Assembly: GCF_002192455.1 (NCBI RefSeq)
Contig: NZ_CP021744.1
Location: 2,262,001 to 2,326,000 of the forward strand
Direction: 5' to 3'
DNA from: Streptomyces albireticuli
GTDB taxonomy: Bacteria > Actinomycetota > Actinomycetes > Streptomycetales > Streptomycetaceae
DNA length: 64,000 nt
Shown: piece after piece, positions 18,090-25,576 of the stretch
Layout: every line of letters begins with the position of its first letter
Numbering within the stretch: position 1 is the first letter of the stretch
Position numbers and translations under genes: made by a program
The notes under the pieces: model-generated
Database searches by the model: none
The model's input: the letters and a program-made list of their open reading frames with translations, nothing else
Told to the model about the DNA's origin: nothing

Positions 18090-18170
18090 CGACGATTCGG
18101 CCCGTCCGGGGGCACCTCCCAGCGGTAGCTGGGGGAGTTTGAGGACCGGGGTCCGGGGCGGAGCCCCGGT
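18090..18170. repeat. Streptomyces intergenic repeat with nested hairpins
   Basis: The segment contains CTCCCAGC/GCTGGGGGAG (18116-18123 with 18128-18137), flanked by GGCCCGTCCGG and GTTTGAGGACCGG. These flanks are the two halves of the same palindrome family seen at 3144-3194. A second stem of CCGGGG/CCCCGG type follows at about 18147-18170. It separates the plus-strand NADAR gene from the convergent DUF4190 gene and probably acts as a terminator. No gene is visible in 18050-18251. Confidence 0.6.
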
Positions 18171-18251
18171 TCCGGGAAGGGGCGGGTAGGGCAAATGCCC
18201 CGCCGGACGCACCAAGGCGCGGTGCCCGGCGGAAGGTTCCGCCACGCGGCG

Positions 18252-19121
18252 TCAGCCGCCTCCGGCGGCGGGCCCCGGCCGCAACGGCGCCGACACATAC
18301 GCCCCGTACGTCGCCCCCGGATCATCCTCCGGCACGTACCCGTCCTCGTCGTCCGAGACGCTGATGTAGACGAAGAGCATCACCGCGGACAGCACGAACG
18401 CCAGCGCCCCGAGTATCAGCCCGGTGAGCGCCTGGCCGCCGTTGAACGCCCGGCCGTTCTTCACCTTGGACCGGCCTATCGCGCCGAAGATGACGCCGAG
18501 TATGCCGAGCAGCGCCCCGAAGAGCACCGTGACGGACATGACGGTGCCGACGATGCCGAGCACCAGCGCGGCGACGCCGAAGCCGCTGTCCGAGCCCATG
18601 GCGCGCGGGTCCTCGCCGTAGAACGCCGGCACCGGATAGCCGTACGAGCCCGGCTGGTACGGAACCTGGCCGTAGGGCACGGGCCCGCCGTAGGGCGGTG
18701 CGCCGTAAGGGACCTGGCCGGCGGGGGCCACGGGGTAGCCGTAGCCGGTCGTGGCGTAGGGGGCCTGCGGGTTCACAGGCCCCTGCGGGTAGCCCTGGGG
18801 GTAGGGGCCCTGCCCCCAGGGACCGCCCGGATACGCGCTCGGGGTCCCCGGACCCGTCGGCGCGGGAGGCACCGGCGGAACGGCGGAGGGGGCGCCCGGT
18901 GGTCCGGCGCGGTGGGCGGGAGGCACCGCGGCGTGCGGCGGCGGCACCGCGTGGCCCGGCCGTTCGGGCGCGTCCGCGGTCCGCTGCTCGGGCAGCGCTC
19001 CGGTCGTCGGTTCGTCCAGCGGCACCCGCCGCTCCGGCGGCGCCCAGGGGTCGCGGACCCGCGCCCCGGGCTGCTCGTCGGCCGTGGCGGCCCCGTCGGC
19101 TCGGTCGGCCCTCTCGGACAT
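18252..19121 (-). CDS. DUF4190 membrane protein with long proline-rich tail
   Basis: This protein of about 289 residues is a paralogue of the one at 16879. Its N-terminal 180 residues are low complexity: first charged (SERADRADGAATADEQPGA), then dominated by P, G, Y and A (GYPQGPVNPQAPY and similar). The conserved C-terminal part has two transmembrane segments with GRSKVKNGRAFNGGQ between them, then a short acidic tail with DDEDGY. I preferred the ATG at 19121, which has GGGGAGG close upstream, over the more distal one at 19148. The role is unknown, and the disordered tail suggests protein-protein contacts at the membrane. Confidence 0.78.
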   Translation of the reverse strand: MSERADRADGAATADEQPGARVRDPWAPPERRVPLDEPTTGALPEQRTADAPERPGHAVPPPHAAVPPAHRAGPPGAPSAVPPVPPAPTGPGTPSAYPGGPWGQGPYPQGYPQGPVNPQAPYATTGYGYPVAPAGQVPYGAPPYGGPVPYGQVPYQPGSYGYPVPAFYGEDPRAMGSDSGFGVAALVLGIVGTVMSVTVLFGALLGILGVIFGAIGRSKVKNGRAFNGGQALTGLILGALAFVLSAVMLFVYISVSDDEDGYVPEDDPGATYGAYVSAPLRPGPAAGGG

Positions 19122-19227
19122 GGCCCTCCCCAGTCGGTACTCCGTCATGCTAAGGCCTGAGCACGGCCCCCGTACCCGCCCCGCATACGATGATCACCCC
19201 GTCGACCGAGCAGCCCTGGAGGCGCGC

Positions 19228-20250
19228 ATGTCCGTTCTCGACTCGTTCATCGCCGGGCTCCCCAAGGCGGAGCTGCACGTCCACCATGTCGGCTCCGCGT
19301 CCCCGCGGATCGTCGCCGAGCTGGCCGCCCGGCACCCGGACTCCCCGGTGCCCACCGACCCCGAGGCGCTCGCCGACTTCTTCACCTTCCGCGACTTCGC
19401 CCACTTCATCGAGGTCTACCTCTCGGTGGTCGACCTGATCCGCGACGCCCAGGACGTACGGCTGCTGACGTACGAGGTCGCGCGCGACATGGCCCGGCAG
19501 AACATCCGCTACGCCGAGCTGACCGTGACCCCGTACAGCTCGACCCGGCGCGGCATCCCCGACGTCGCGTTCGTCGAGGCGATCGAGGACGCCCGCAAGG
19601 CGGCGGAGGCGGAGCTGGGCGTCGTGCTGCGCTGGTGCTTCGACATCCCCGGCGAGGCCGGGCTGGAGGCCGCCGAGGAGACGGCCCGGATCGCCTGCGA
19701 GCTCAAGCCGGAGGGGCTGGTCTCCTTCGGGCTGGGCGGCCCCGAGATCGGTGTGCCCCGGCCGCAGTTCAAGCCCTACTTCGACCGGGCGATCGCCGCC
19801 GGCCTGCACAGCGTCCCGCACGCCGGGGAGACCACGGGCCCGGGGACGATCTGGGACGCGCTGACCGAGCTGCGCGCCGAGCGCATCGGGCACGGCACGA
19901 GCGCCACCCAGGACCCGGCGCTGCTGGCCCACCTCGCCGAGCACCGGATCCCGCTGGAGGTCTGCCCGACCTCCAACCTCGCCACCCGGGCCGTGACCGA
20001 CCTCGACGCGCACCCGGTCAAGGAGATGGTGGCCGCGGGCGTGCTGGTCACGATCAACAGCGACGACCCGCCGATGTTCGGCACCGACCTCAACCGGGAG
20101 TACGGCGTCGCGGCCCGGCTGCTGGACCTCGACGCCCGGGGCGTCGCCGAGCTCGCCAAGAACGCGGTCGAGGCGTCCTTCATGGACGAGGCGGGCAAGC
20201 GGGCGCTGCGCGCGGAGATCGACGACTACACCGCGGCCTGGCGGGGCTGA
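19228..20250 (+). CDS. add: Adenosine deaminase
   Basis: This 340-residue amidohydrolase deaminates adenosine to inosine in purine salvage. Metal and catalytic motifs are all visible: AELHVHHVGS near residue 18 (the metal HxH, here H-V-H), SVPHAGETTG (histidine and glutamate, about 193-202), RIGHGTSA (about 217-224) and INSDDPPMFG (metal aspartate, about 275-284). The usual opening in the family is H-x-H-L-x-G, and here the next residues are HVGS. A GGAGG site 7 bp upstream fixes the ATG at 19228. The gene is divergent from the DUF4190 gene and is followed 61 bp later by a GDPD gene on the same strand. Confidence 0.9.
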   Translation: MSVLDSFIAGLPKAELHVHHVGSASPRIVAELAARHPDSPVPTDPEALADFFTFRDFAHFIEVYLSVVDLIRDAQDVRLLTYEVARDMARQNIRYAELTVTPYSSTRRGIPDVAFVEAIEDARKAAEAELGVVLRWCFDIPGEAGLEAAEETARIACELKPEGLVSFGLGGPEIGVPRPQFKPYFDRAIAAGLHSVPHAGETTGPGTIWDALTELRAERIGHGTSATQDPALLAHLAEHRIPLEVCPTSNLATRAVTDLDAHPVKEMVAAGVLVTINSDDPPMFGTDLNREYGVAARLLDLDARGVAELAKNAVEASFMDEAGKRALRAEIDDYTAAWRG

Positions 20251-20311
20251 CCGGGCCCGGCGGGGGCACGGCGGGTCCGGTCCCCGGCGGGACGCCGGTA
20301 AGAATGGCCCC

Positions 20312-21034
20312 ATGTCCGAACCGACGCGCGCAGCAGCCGCCCCCGAGTTCACCGCCGTCGCCCACCGCGGCGACCCGTACGTCCACCGTGAGAACACCCT
20401 CGCCTCGCTCGGCTCGGCGCTCCGGGCCGGGGCGGGCGCGGTGGAGACCGACGTCCGGCTGACGCGGGACGGCGTGCCCGTCCTGCTGCACGACGCGACG
20501 CTGGAACGGCTGTGGGGCCAAACCCGGCTGCTGGACTCGCTGTCGGCCGAGGAGCTGCGCGAGCTGACGGACGGTGGGGTGCCGACCCTGCGCGAGGCGC
20601 TCACGCTCCTCACGGACGGCGGGCCGGCGGGGCCCGCGCCGCGGCTCTTCGTCGACCTGCCCGACCCCGCGGCCACGGAGGCGGCGGTCGCCGAGGTCCA
20701 CGCGAGCGGCGCGGCCGGGCGGGTGTACTACTGCGGCGGCCCCACGGCGATGCTGGCCGTGCGCCGCGCGGACCCGTACGCCGAGATCGCGCTCACCTGG
20801 ACGACGCTCGTGCCGCCCCGCGCGGCGCTGCTCGACGCGGTCCGGCCGCGCTGGATGAACTACCGCTTCGGGCTGGTGACCCCGGAGCTGGTCGCCCGCG
20901 ACCACGCCGCGGGAATGCTGGTCTCCGCGTGGACGGCGGACACCCGCTTCACCATGCGCCGGCTGCTCGCCGCGGGCGTCGACTCGATCACCACGAACCG
21001 CATCGACGCCCTGCGGTCACTGCTGCCCCGCTGA
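20312..21034 (+). CDS. Glycerophosphodiester phosphodiesterase family protein
   Basis: This 240-residue TIM-barrel phosphodiesterase probably hydrolyses glycerophosphodiesters to glycerol-3-phosphate and an alcohol. The GDPD signature is present: AHRGDPYVHRENTLASL (about 17-33) with the catalytic histidine, VETDVRLTRDGVPVLLHDATLERL (about 46-69) with the metal E-x-D and second histidine. The C terminus has SAWTADTRFTMRRLLAAGVD and a final metal-site region DSITTNRID. There is no signal peptide, so it is cytosolic. Its last 18 bp overlap the convergent EamA transporter gene, a tail-to-tail overlap. Confidence 0.88.
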   Translation: MSEPTRAAAAPEFTAVAHRGDPYVHRENTLASLGSALRAGAGAVETDVRLTRDGVPVLLHDATLERLWGQTRLLDSLSAEELRELTDGGVPTLREALTLLTDGGPAGPAPRLFVDLPDPAATEAAVAEVHASGAAGRVYYCGGPTAMLAVRRADPYAEIALTWTTLVPPRAALLDAVRPRWMNYRFGLVTPELVARDHAAGMLVSAWTADTRFTMRRLLAAGVDSITTNRIDALRSLLPR

Positions 21035-22012
21035 CCTCCCGGTGGGGACGGCGACGCCGTCCCCTTCCTCCTCCCTTTCCTCCGGCGGCGAGCCGGCTGC
21101 GGGCGGGACGTCGGCCTCCGTCGTGGAGAAGACCACGACCGCGCCGACGATCAGCACGGCGCCGGCCAGCGCCGCGCCCGTCAGCCGCTCGCCGAGGAAC
21201 AGCGCGGCGCAGGCGACGCCGAAGACGGGGATGAGGTTGAGGACCATCGCCGCCGTCGTGGCCCGTACGGCCTTGATCGCGTAGTTGTAGAGCAGGAAGC
21301 TCGCGGCGTAGCCGACGACCCCGGACAGCACGGCCGCGGTCCAGGCCCCGGCCGAGGCGTCCGTGGGCAGGGACTCCGCGCCGCCCGCCCACCGCGCCAC
21401 CGCGAACGGCAGGGTGCACAGCAGCCCGGACGAGAACTGGTACGCCGTCATCGTCAGCGCGTCCACGTGCTCGGCCGCCCGCGCGGCGAGCATGACGTAG
21501 CTCGCCGCGCACACCACCCCGGCGAGCACCAGCCCGTCCCCGGGGTGCGGCGCGAAGCCCGAGCCGAGGCCCTCCAGCGTGGCCACCCCCGCGAGGGCCA
21601 GGACGAGCGCCACGCAGGCCCGCCCGGTGAGTCTCTCGCGCAGGAAGAGGCAGGCCATGCCGATGGCGAAAAACGACTCCAGGCCGGTGAGCAGGGAGGC
21701 GTTGGACGCCGTGGTGCGGGTGAGTCCGAAGGTGAAGAACGCGTAGGCGAGCGCGGGTTCCAGCAGCCCCAGGAGACCGAGGCGGACGACCCACTTCCGG
21801 CCGGGTGGGCGCCGTGGACCGCGGATCAGGAGCACCGCCCAGAGCACGGCCGTCGCCGACGCCAGCTGGATCACCAGCAGCGTCAGCGGCGGCAGCGCGT
21901 CCAGCGCGGACTTGGTGAAGGTCGCCGAGCTGCCCCAGAACAGGGCGGCCGACACCAGCGCGACCTGGTGACGGGAGAGCCGGGCGAGGCGGGCGGGCAG
22001 CGGGAGGTTCAC
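21017..22012 (-). CDS. EamA-family drug/metabolite exporter, last gene of the cupin/MetRS operon
   Basis: This membrane protein of about 331 residues has ten hydrophobic segments in two EamA repeats. Typical landmarks are VSAALFWGSSATFTKSAL in helix 1, ASNASLLTGLESFFAI, and the second-repeat SFLLYNYAIKAVRATTAAM with FLGERLTGAAL. EamA proteins export small metabolites or amino acids. I placed the start at the GTG at 22012, which overlaps the stop of the SIS gene in a GTGA; an ATG at 22036 is the alternative. Coupled translation with the biosynthetic genes makes it the likely exporter of their product, which is inference from context. Confidence 0.83.
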   Translation of the reverse strand: MNLPLPARLARLSRHQVALVSAALFWGSSATFTKSALDALPPLTLLVIQLASATAVLWAVLLIRGPRRPPGRKWVVRLGLLGLLEPALAYAFFTFGLTRTTASNASLLTGLESFFAIGMACLFLRERLTGRACVALVLALAGVATLEGLGSGFAPHPGDGLVLAGVVCAASYVMLAARAAEHVDALTMTAYQFSSGLLCTLPFAVARWAGGAESLPTDASAGAWTAAVLSGVVGYAASFLLYNYAIKAVRATTAAMVLNLIPVFGVACAALFLGERLTGAALAGAVLIVGAVVVFSTTEADVPPAAGSPPEEREEEGDGVAVPTGRSAGQQ

Positions 22013-23025
22013 CGGCCCGGGGTACCCATCCGCCACAGCGCGCTGTCGGCCCAGGCGCCGACGATGGCCTCGTCGGGGTCCTGGCCGCGCAGGGCGGCGT
22101 AGCGGTCGGCCAGCAGCTGGAGGCGGACGGTCATGGGGATCTGGGCGAGGAGCGGCGGCAGCGGGTCCCCGGCGGGCGCCTCCAGCGTGGCGGTCGCGAT
22201 GCCCTCGCGCCGGGCGGCGTCCGCGAGGGCCGCGGTCAGGCCGTCGGCGTCGGCGGCCGGTTCGAGGACGACGAGGCCGTCGGCGGCGGTGTAGGGCACG
22301 GCCGAGCCGTGCAGGAAGCGGTCGGAGTCGAAGCCCTCGGCGAGGATCCGGGCCCCTTCGCGGATCTTCAGGGCGCCCTCGCGGGCGGTGACGCCCCAGG
22401 GCCCGCAGCCGATGACCGCCAGGCTGCGCGCGGGGACCGCGATGTGGTCGATGCCCGGCTCGGCGCAGACGGCGCGCACCTGCTCCGCCGTGCGCCGGAG
22501 GTCGTCGGCGGAGCCCTCGGGGGCGCCGGCGAGGTGGGCGAGCCGGGCGAGGACGCCGAGCGCGGAGGTGTAGCTGACGGTGTAGGTCTCGGACTCCTCG
22601 GGGGCGACCGTCCCGATCGCCTCCGGCCAGCCGCGGCCCGTGCCGGTGACGGAGACGACGGGGACGCCGGCCTCCTGGGCGGCGGCCCGCGCGCGGACCG
22701 CGAAGGCGGTCTCGGCGGTGTGGGTGATGACCAGGAGGACGTCACCGGGCCGGTGACCCGCGCTCCACCGGGACCACTGGACGGCGGGCACCCAGCGGGC
22801 GTCGAGGCCGGCCCGCTCCAGCATCGCGGCGCCGAGCTCGGCGGCGTGCTGGCTGGTCCCGGTGCCGGTGACGACGACCCGGCGGGCGGCGGCGAGGACG
22901 GCGGCCCGCTCGGCCAGGTCGAGGCCCGCGACGTGTTCGAGGGCGGCGGCCTGCTGGTTGATCATGCGGTGGAGTGCGGTCGGCATGGTGATCGGATCGC
23001 CAATCGTGAGGTGAGGTGACGTCAA
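22009..23025 (-). CDS. SIS-domain sugar isomerase-like protein
   Basis: This 338-residue protein has two sugar-isomerase (SIS) domains, like the isomerase half of GlmS, AgaS or FrlB. The first phosphosugar-binding loop is VVVTGTGTSQHAAELGAAML at about 50-69, with LLVITHTAETAFAV at about 96-109. The second half starts near LAVIGCGPWGVTAREGALKI at about 204-223. EGARILAEGFDSDRFLHGSA resembles the catalytic glutamate/histidine segment of GlmS. There is no glutaminase domain, so any reaction would use ammonia or run as deglycation. It follows the methyltransferase gene by 28 bp and is coupled to the exporter gene. Its role in the operon is unknown. Confidence 0.8.
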   Translation of the reverse strand: MTSPHLTIGDPITMPTALHRMINQQAAALEHVAGLDLAERAAVLAAARRVVVTGTGTSQHAAELGAAMLERAGLDARWVPAVQWSRWSAGHRPGDVLLVITHTAETAFAVRARAAAQEAGVPVVSVTGTGRGWPEAIGTVAPEESETYTVSYTSALGVLARLAHLAGAPEGSADDLRRTAEQVRAVCAEPGIDHIAVPARSLAVIGCGPWGVTAREGALKIREGARILAEGFDSDRFLHGSAVPYTAADGLVVLEPAADADGLTAALADAARREGIATATLEAPAGDPLPPLLAQIPMTVRLQLLADRYAALRGQDPDEAIVGAWADSALWRMGTPGR

Positions 23026-23053
23026 AGGGGGTGACGTCCGGGGCGTGAGGGCT

Positions 23054-24442
23054 TCAGCGGGCGGCTGGGGCCGAGGCGAGCACGACCACGCTGGGCGCGT
23101 GGACGGTGAACGGCGAGCGGTCGTAGTCCCCGTGCACCGCCTCCACGCGCAGACCGGCGGCCCGCAGCATGGCCAGGAGCTCGTGGGCGCTGAAGACGCG
23201 GTAGTCGGCGGTGGACGAGCGCCCGGTGGCGGGCTCGGTCACGGTCCAGCGGATGCGGCTGGTCAGCGGGTCGAAGACCTCCTCGTGGAGGAACGTCCGG
23301 CCGGTGGAGCTGTCGAAGTTGCGGATGACGTACTGGTCCTCGGGGACGCCGAAGACCTCGCTGGTCTGCCGGAGGAAGGCGTCCCGGTTGACGACGTCGA
23401 GGAGGAACCGGCCGCCGGGCGCCAGGACCCGGCGCACCTCGTGGAGGACGCGCATGTCCTCGGCCGCGTCGTGGAAGAAGCCGAAGCTCGTGTGGAGGTT
23501 GGTCACGGCGTCGAAGGAGCCGTCGGGGAAGGCGCCGAGGTCGCGCATGTCGGCCCGTACGAAGGCGACGTCGCGCCCGGCGGCCGCGGCCCGGCGGCGC
23601 GCCTGGCCGAGGTAGTCGGCCGACAGGTCGGCGCCGGTGACGCGGTAGCCGGCGCCCGCCAGCGGCACCGCGTGGCGGCCGGTGCCGCAGGCGAGGTCGA
23701 GCAGGCGGGGGTGGGTGGCGGGCGGCAGCAGCGCGGTGACGCAGTCGACCATGGTGCGGGTGAGGCCGGGGTCCTGCTGTTCGATGTCGGAGTCGGTGTA
23801 GATGTCGCCGAAGAACGCGGTCCACCAGTCGCCGGGCTCCGTCGTCCCGCCGTCCCCTTCCTCATCGAGTCCCTCGGGTCCCTCAAGGGCCTCCGCGCCG
23901 CCCAGGGGCGTGCCGACGCCCACGAGCCAGGGCCCTTCCGGGCTGAAGCGGGCCGCCGCGACCCGGCCTTCCGGGCCCTCGTACTCACGGTGGACCAGCC
24001 GCCCGGCGGCCGGCAGCGCCCAGGCGAACCGGCCCTCCGTCACATAGCGGGCCTCGCCACGCGCCGTCTCGGTCAGGACCGCGCCGCGCAGCGTGGCGGA
24101 CGCGAGGTCGAAGCCCGCGGTGGTCGCCTCGGCGCGCCGCCAGAGCGAGAGGCGGGGGTCGCCCCCCAGGGTCTCGACGGCGAGCCAGGACGTCTCCGAG
24201 CCGTCCTCCAGCAGGACCTCCAGCCAGGTCTCCTCGTGGTCCGTGGCCACCACCCGGCCGGCCACCCGCCACTTCCGGCCCCGTACGACCACGTCGGCGC
24301 CGGGCGTCAGCCGGTCGGCGACGGCGGCGCAGGCGGGCGTCCAGGGGTGCCGCGGGTACTCCTGCTCGTGCGAGGACCCGTTCGGCCGCTCTGTCTCCTG
24401 CTCGTTCCGCTCGTTCCGCGGCTCGTGTCGCTGCTCGCTCAT
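23054..24442 (-). CDS. DUF4178-SAM methyltransferase fusion protein
   Basis: This protein has 462 residues. Residues 1-30 are polar and disordered. About 45-200 form a beta-rich region with GRKWRVAGRVV and WLEVLLEDGSETSWLAVE, which resembles DUF4178. About 205-460 form a class I S-adenosylmethionine methyltransferase: motif I LLDLACGTGRHAVPLA at 247-262, acidic post-I ADLSADYLG at 271-279, and motif IV-like FDAVTNLHTSFGFF at 310-323. The ATG at 24442 overlaps the stop of the upstream oxidase gene in an ATGA; open frame further upstream lies inside that gene. It probably methylates a small molecule made by the operon. Substrate is unknown. Confidence 0.82.
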   Translation of the reverse strand: MSEQRHEPRNERNEQETERPNGSSHEQEYPRHPWTPACAAVADRLTPGADVVVRGRKWRVAGRVVATDHEETWLEVLLEDGSETSWLAVETLGGDPRLSLWRRAEATTAGFDLASATLRGAVLTETARGEARYVTEGRFAWALPAAGRLVHREYEGPEGRVAAARFSPEGPWLVGVGTPLGGAEALEGPEGLDEEGDGGTTEPGDWWTAFFGDIYTDSDIEQQDPGLTRTMVDCVTALLPPATHPRLLDLACGTGRHAVPLAGAGYRVTGADLSADYLGQARRRAAAAGRDVAFVRADMRDLGAFPDGSFDAVTNLHTSFGFFHDAAEDMRVLHEVRRVLAPGGRFLLDVVNRDAFLRQTSEVFGVPEDQYVIRNFDSSTGRTFLHEEVFDPLTSRIRWTVTEPATGRSSTADYRVFSAHELLAMLRAAGLRVEAVHGDYDRSPFTVHAPSVVVLASAPAAR

Positions 24443-25563
24443 GACTCTTCTCCCGGTGGTTCTCGGTGTGCCCCCGGCGCCGCGGAGGGCCCGCGCAGGG
24501 CGAAGCGCGGGAGCGGCTCGGCCGTCCCGTCGAGGACGTCGGCCACGTACCGGGCCCAGGCCGGCCCGTGCTTGAAGCCGTGTCCGGAGTCGCCGCCGAC
24601 CAGCCAGCCGTCGCGGGTGCCGGGCAGGCGGTCGAGGACGAAGTGCTCGTCGGGCGACCAGGCGTACGCGCACTCCTCGCGCCGCTCGACGGGCGCCTCG
24701 GCGAGGGCGGGGAAGCGGGTGGCGACGTAGCGCCGCGCGTGCGGCGGGAGTTCGCCGGCGGCCACCGCGGCGTGGACGTGCGCGAGGTCCGTCGCGACGC
24801 TGTCCGGCACGATCTTCACGGTGGCCGCGCCGCCGAGCGCCGGCACGCCGTACATCTCCGCCGAGCGGTCGATCCAGGCGGGGCCGCCCGCCGCCCAGGG
24901 GCCGCGCGCGGTGAGCCAGTAGCTGTCCTGCCGTTCGGCGACGACCCCGGTGAGGCCGGGGAAGAGCACGGGCAGGGCCGGGCCCACGGCCCAGACGACG
25001 AGGTCGGCGGTGTGGAGCCGGCCGTCGACGCGGGCGCCCTCGCCGTCGGGCACGGCGGTGCCCACGGTGGTGCGGACGCCGTGCCGCGCGGCGGAGGCGG
25101 CGAGGGCGCGCATGGCCGTACGGGCCGCGAGCACGGCGCCGCCGGGTTCGTGGACGGCGAAGGAGACACCGTGGGCGGTGCAGCCGGGGAAGCGGCCGGG
25201 CAGGGCGGCGGCCGGCACGTGTTCGACGGGGATGCCGAGGTCGCGCAGGGTGCCGAGGCTCGCCCGCTCCCAGCCGGTGTCGGGGCCGGTGGCGAGCAGC
25301 AGCGCGCCGGTGGGGTGGAGGAACCGCTCGCCGGTCTCGGCCTCCAGCTCCCGCCAGAGCGTCCGGGCCCGCCAGGCGGAGCGGGCGTAGAAGCGGTCCG
25401 GTCCGTGGGCACAGCGCAGGATGCGGGTGTCGGCGTAGGAGGGGCCGCTGCCCGCGCCGGCGGGGCGGGGGTCGACGAGGTCGACGGACCGGCCCCGGCC
25501 CGCGAGTTCGCGGGCGAGGGACAGGCCGAAGACCCCGGCGCCGATGACGAGTGCGCGGCTCAT
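24439..25563 (-). CDS. Sarcosine-oxidase/MTOX-type flavin amine oxidase
   Basis: This 374-residue flavoprotein resembles monomeric sarcosine oxidase and N-methyltryptophan oxidase, which oxidise secondary amines with oxygen. The FAD motif is IGAGVFGLSLARELAGRG at 7-24 and the family strip SYADTRILRCAHG lies at 42-54. Cys298 in EECAYAWSPDEHFVLDR aligns with the cysteine that binds FAD covalently in that family. GGDSGHGFKHGPAW at 323-336 is the second flavin contact. In hydrazine pathways a flavin oxidase (Spb39) cleaves the N-N-linked intermediate; a comparable job here is inferred from neighbours. It starts 13 bp after the MetRS-like gene. Confidence 0.84.
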   Translation of the reverse strand: MSRALVIGAGVFGLSLARELAGRGRSVDLVDPRPAGAGSGPSYADTRILRCAHGPDRFYARSAWRARTLWRELEAETGERFLHPTGALLLATGPDTGWERASLGTLRDLGIPVEHVPAAALPGRFPGCTAHGVSFAVHEPGGAVLAARTAMRALAASAARHGVRTTVGTAVPDGEGARVDGRLHTADLVVWAVGPALPVLFPGLTGVVAERQDSYWLTARGPWAAGGPAWIDRSAEMYGVPALGGAATVKIVPDSVATDLAHVHAAVAAGELPPHARRYVATRFPALAEAPVERREECAYAWSPDEHFVLDRLPGTRDGWLVGGDSGHGFKHGPAWARYVADVLDGTAEPLPRFALRGPSAAPGAHREPPGEES

Positions 25564-25576
25564 GCGCGGGCCCGGG

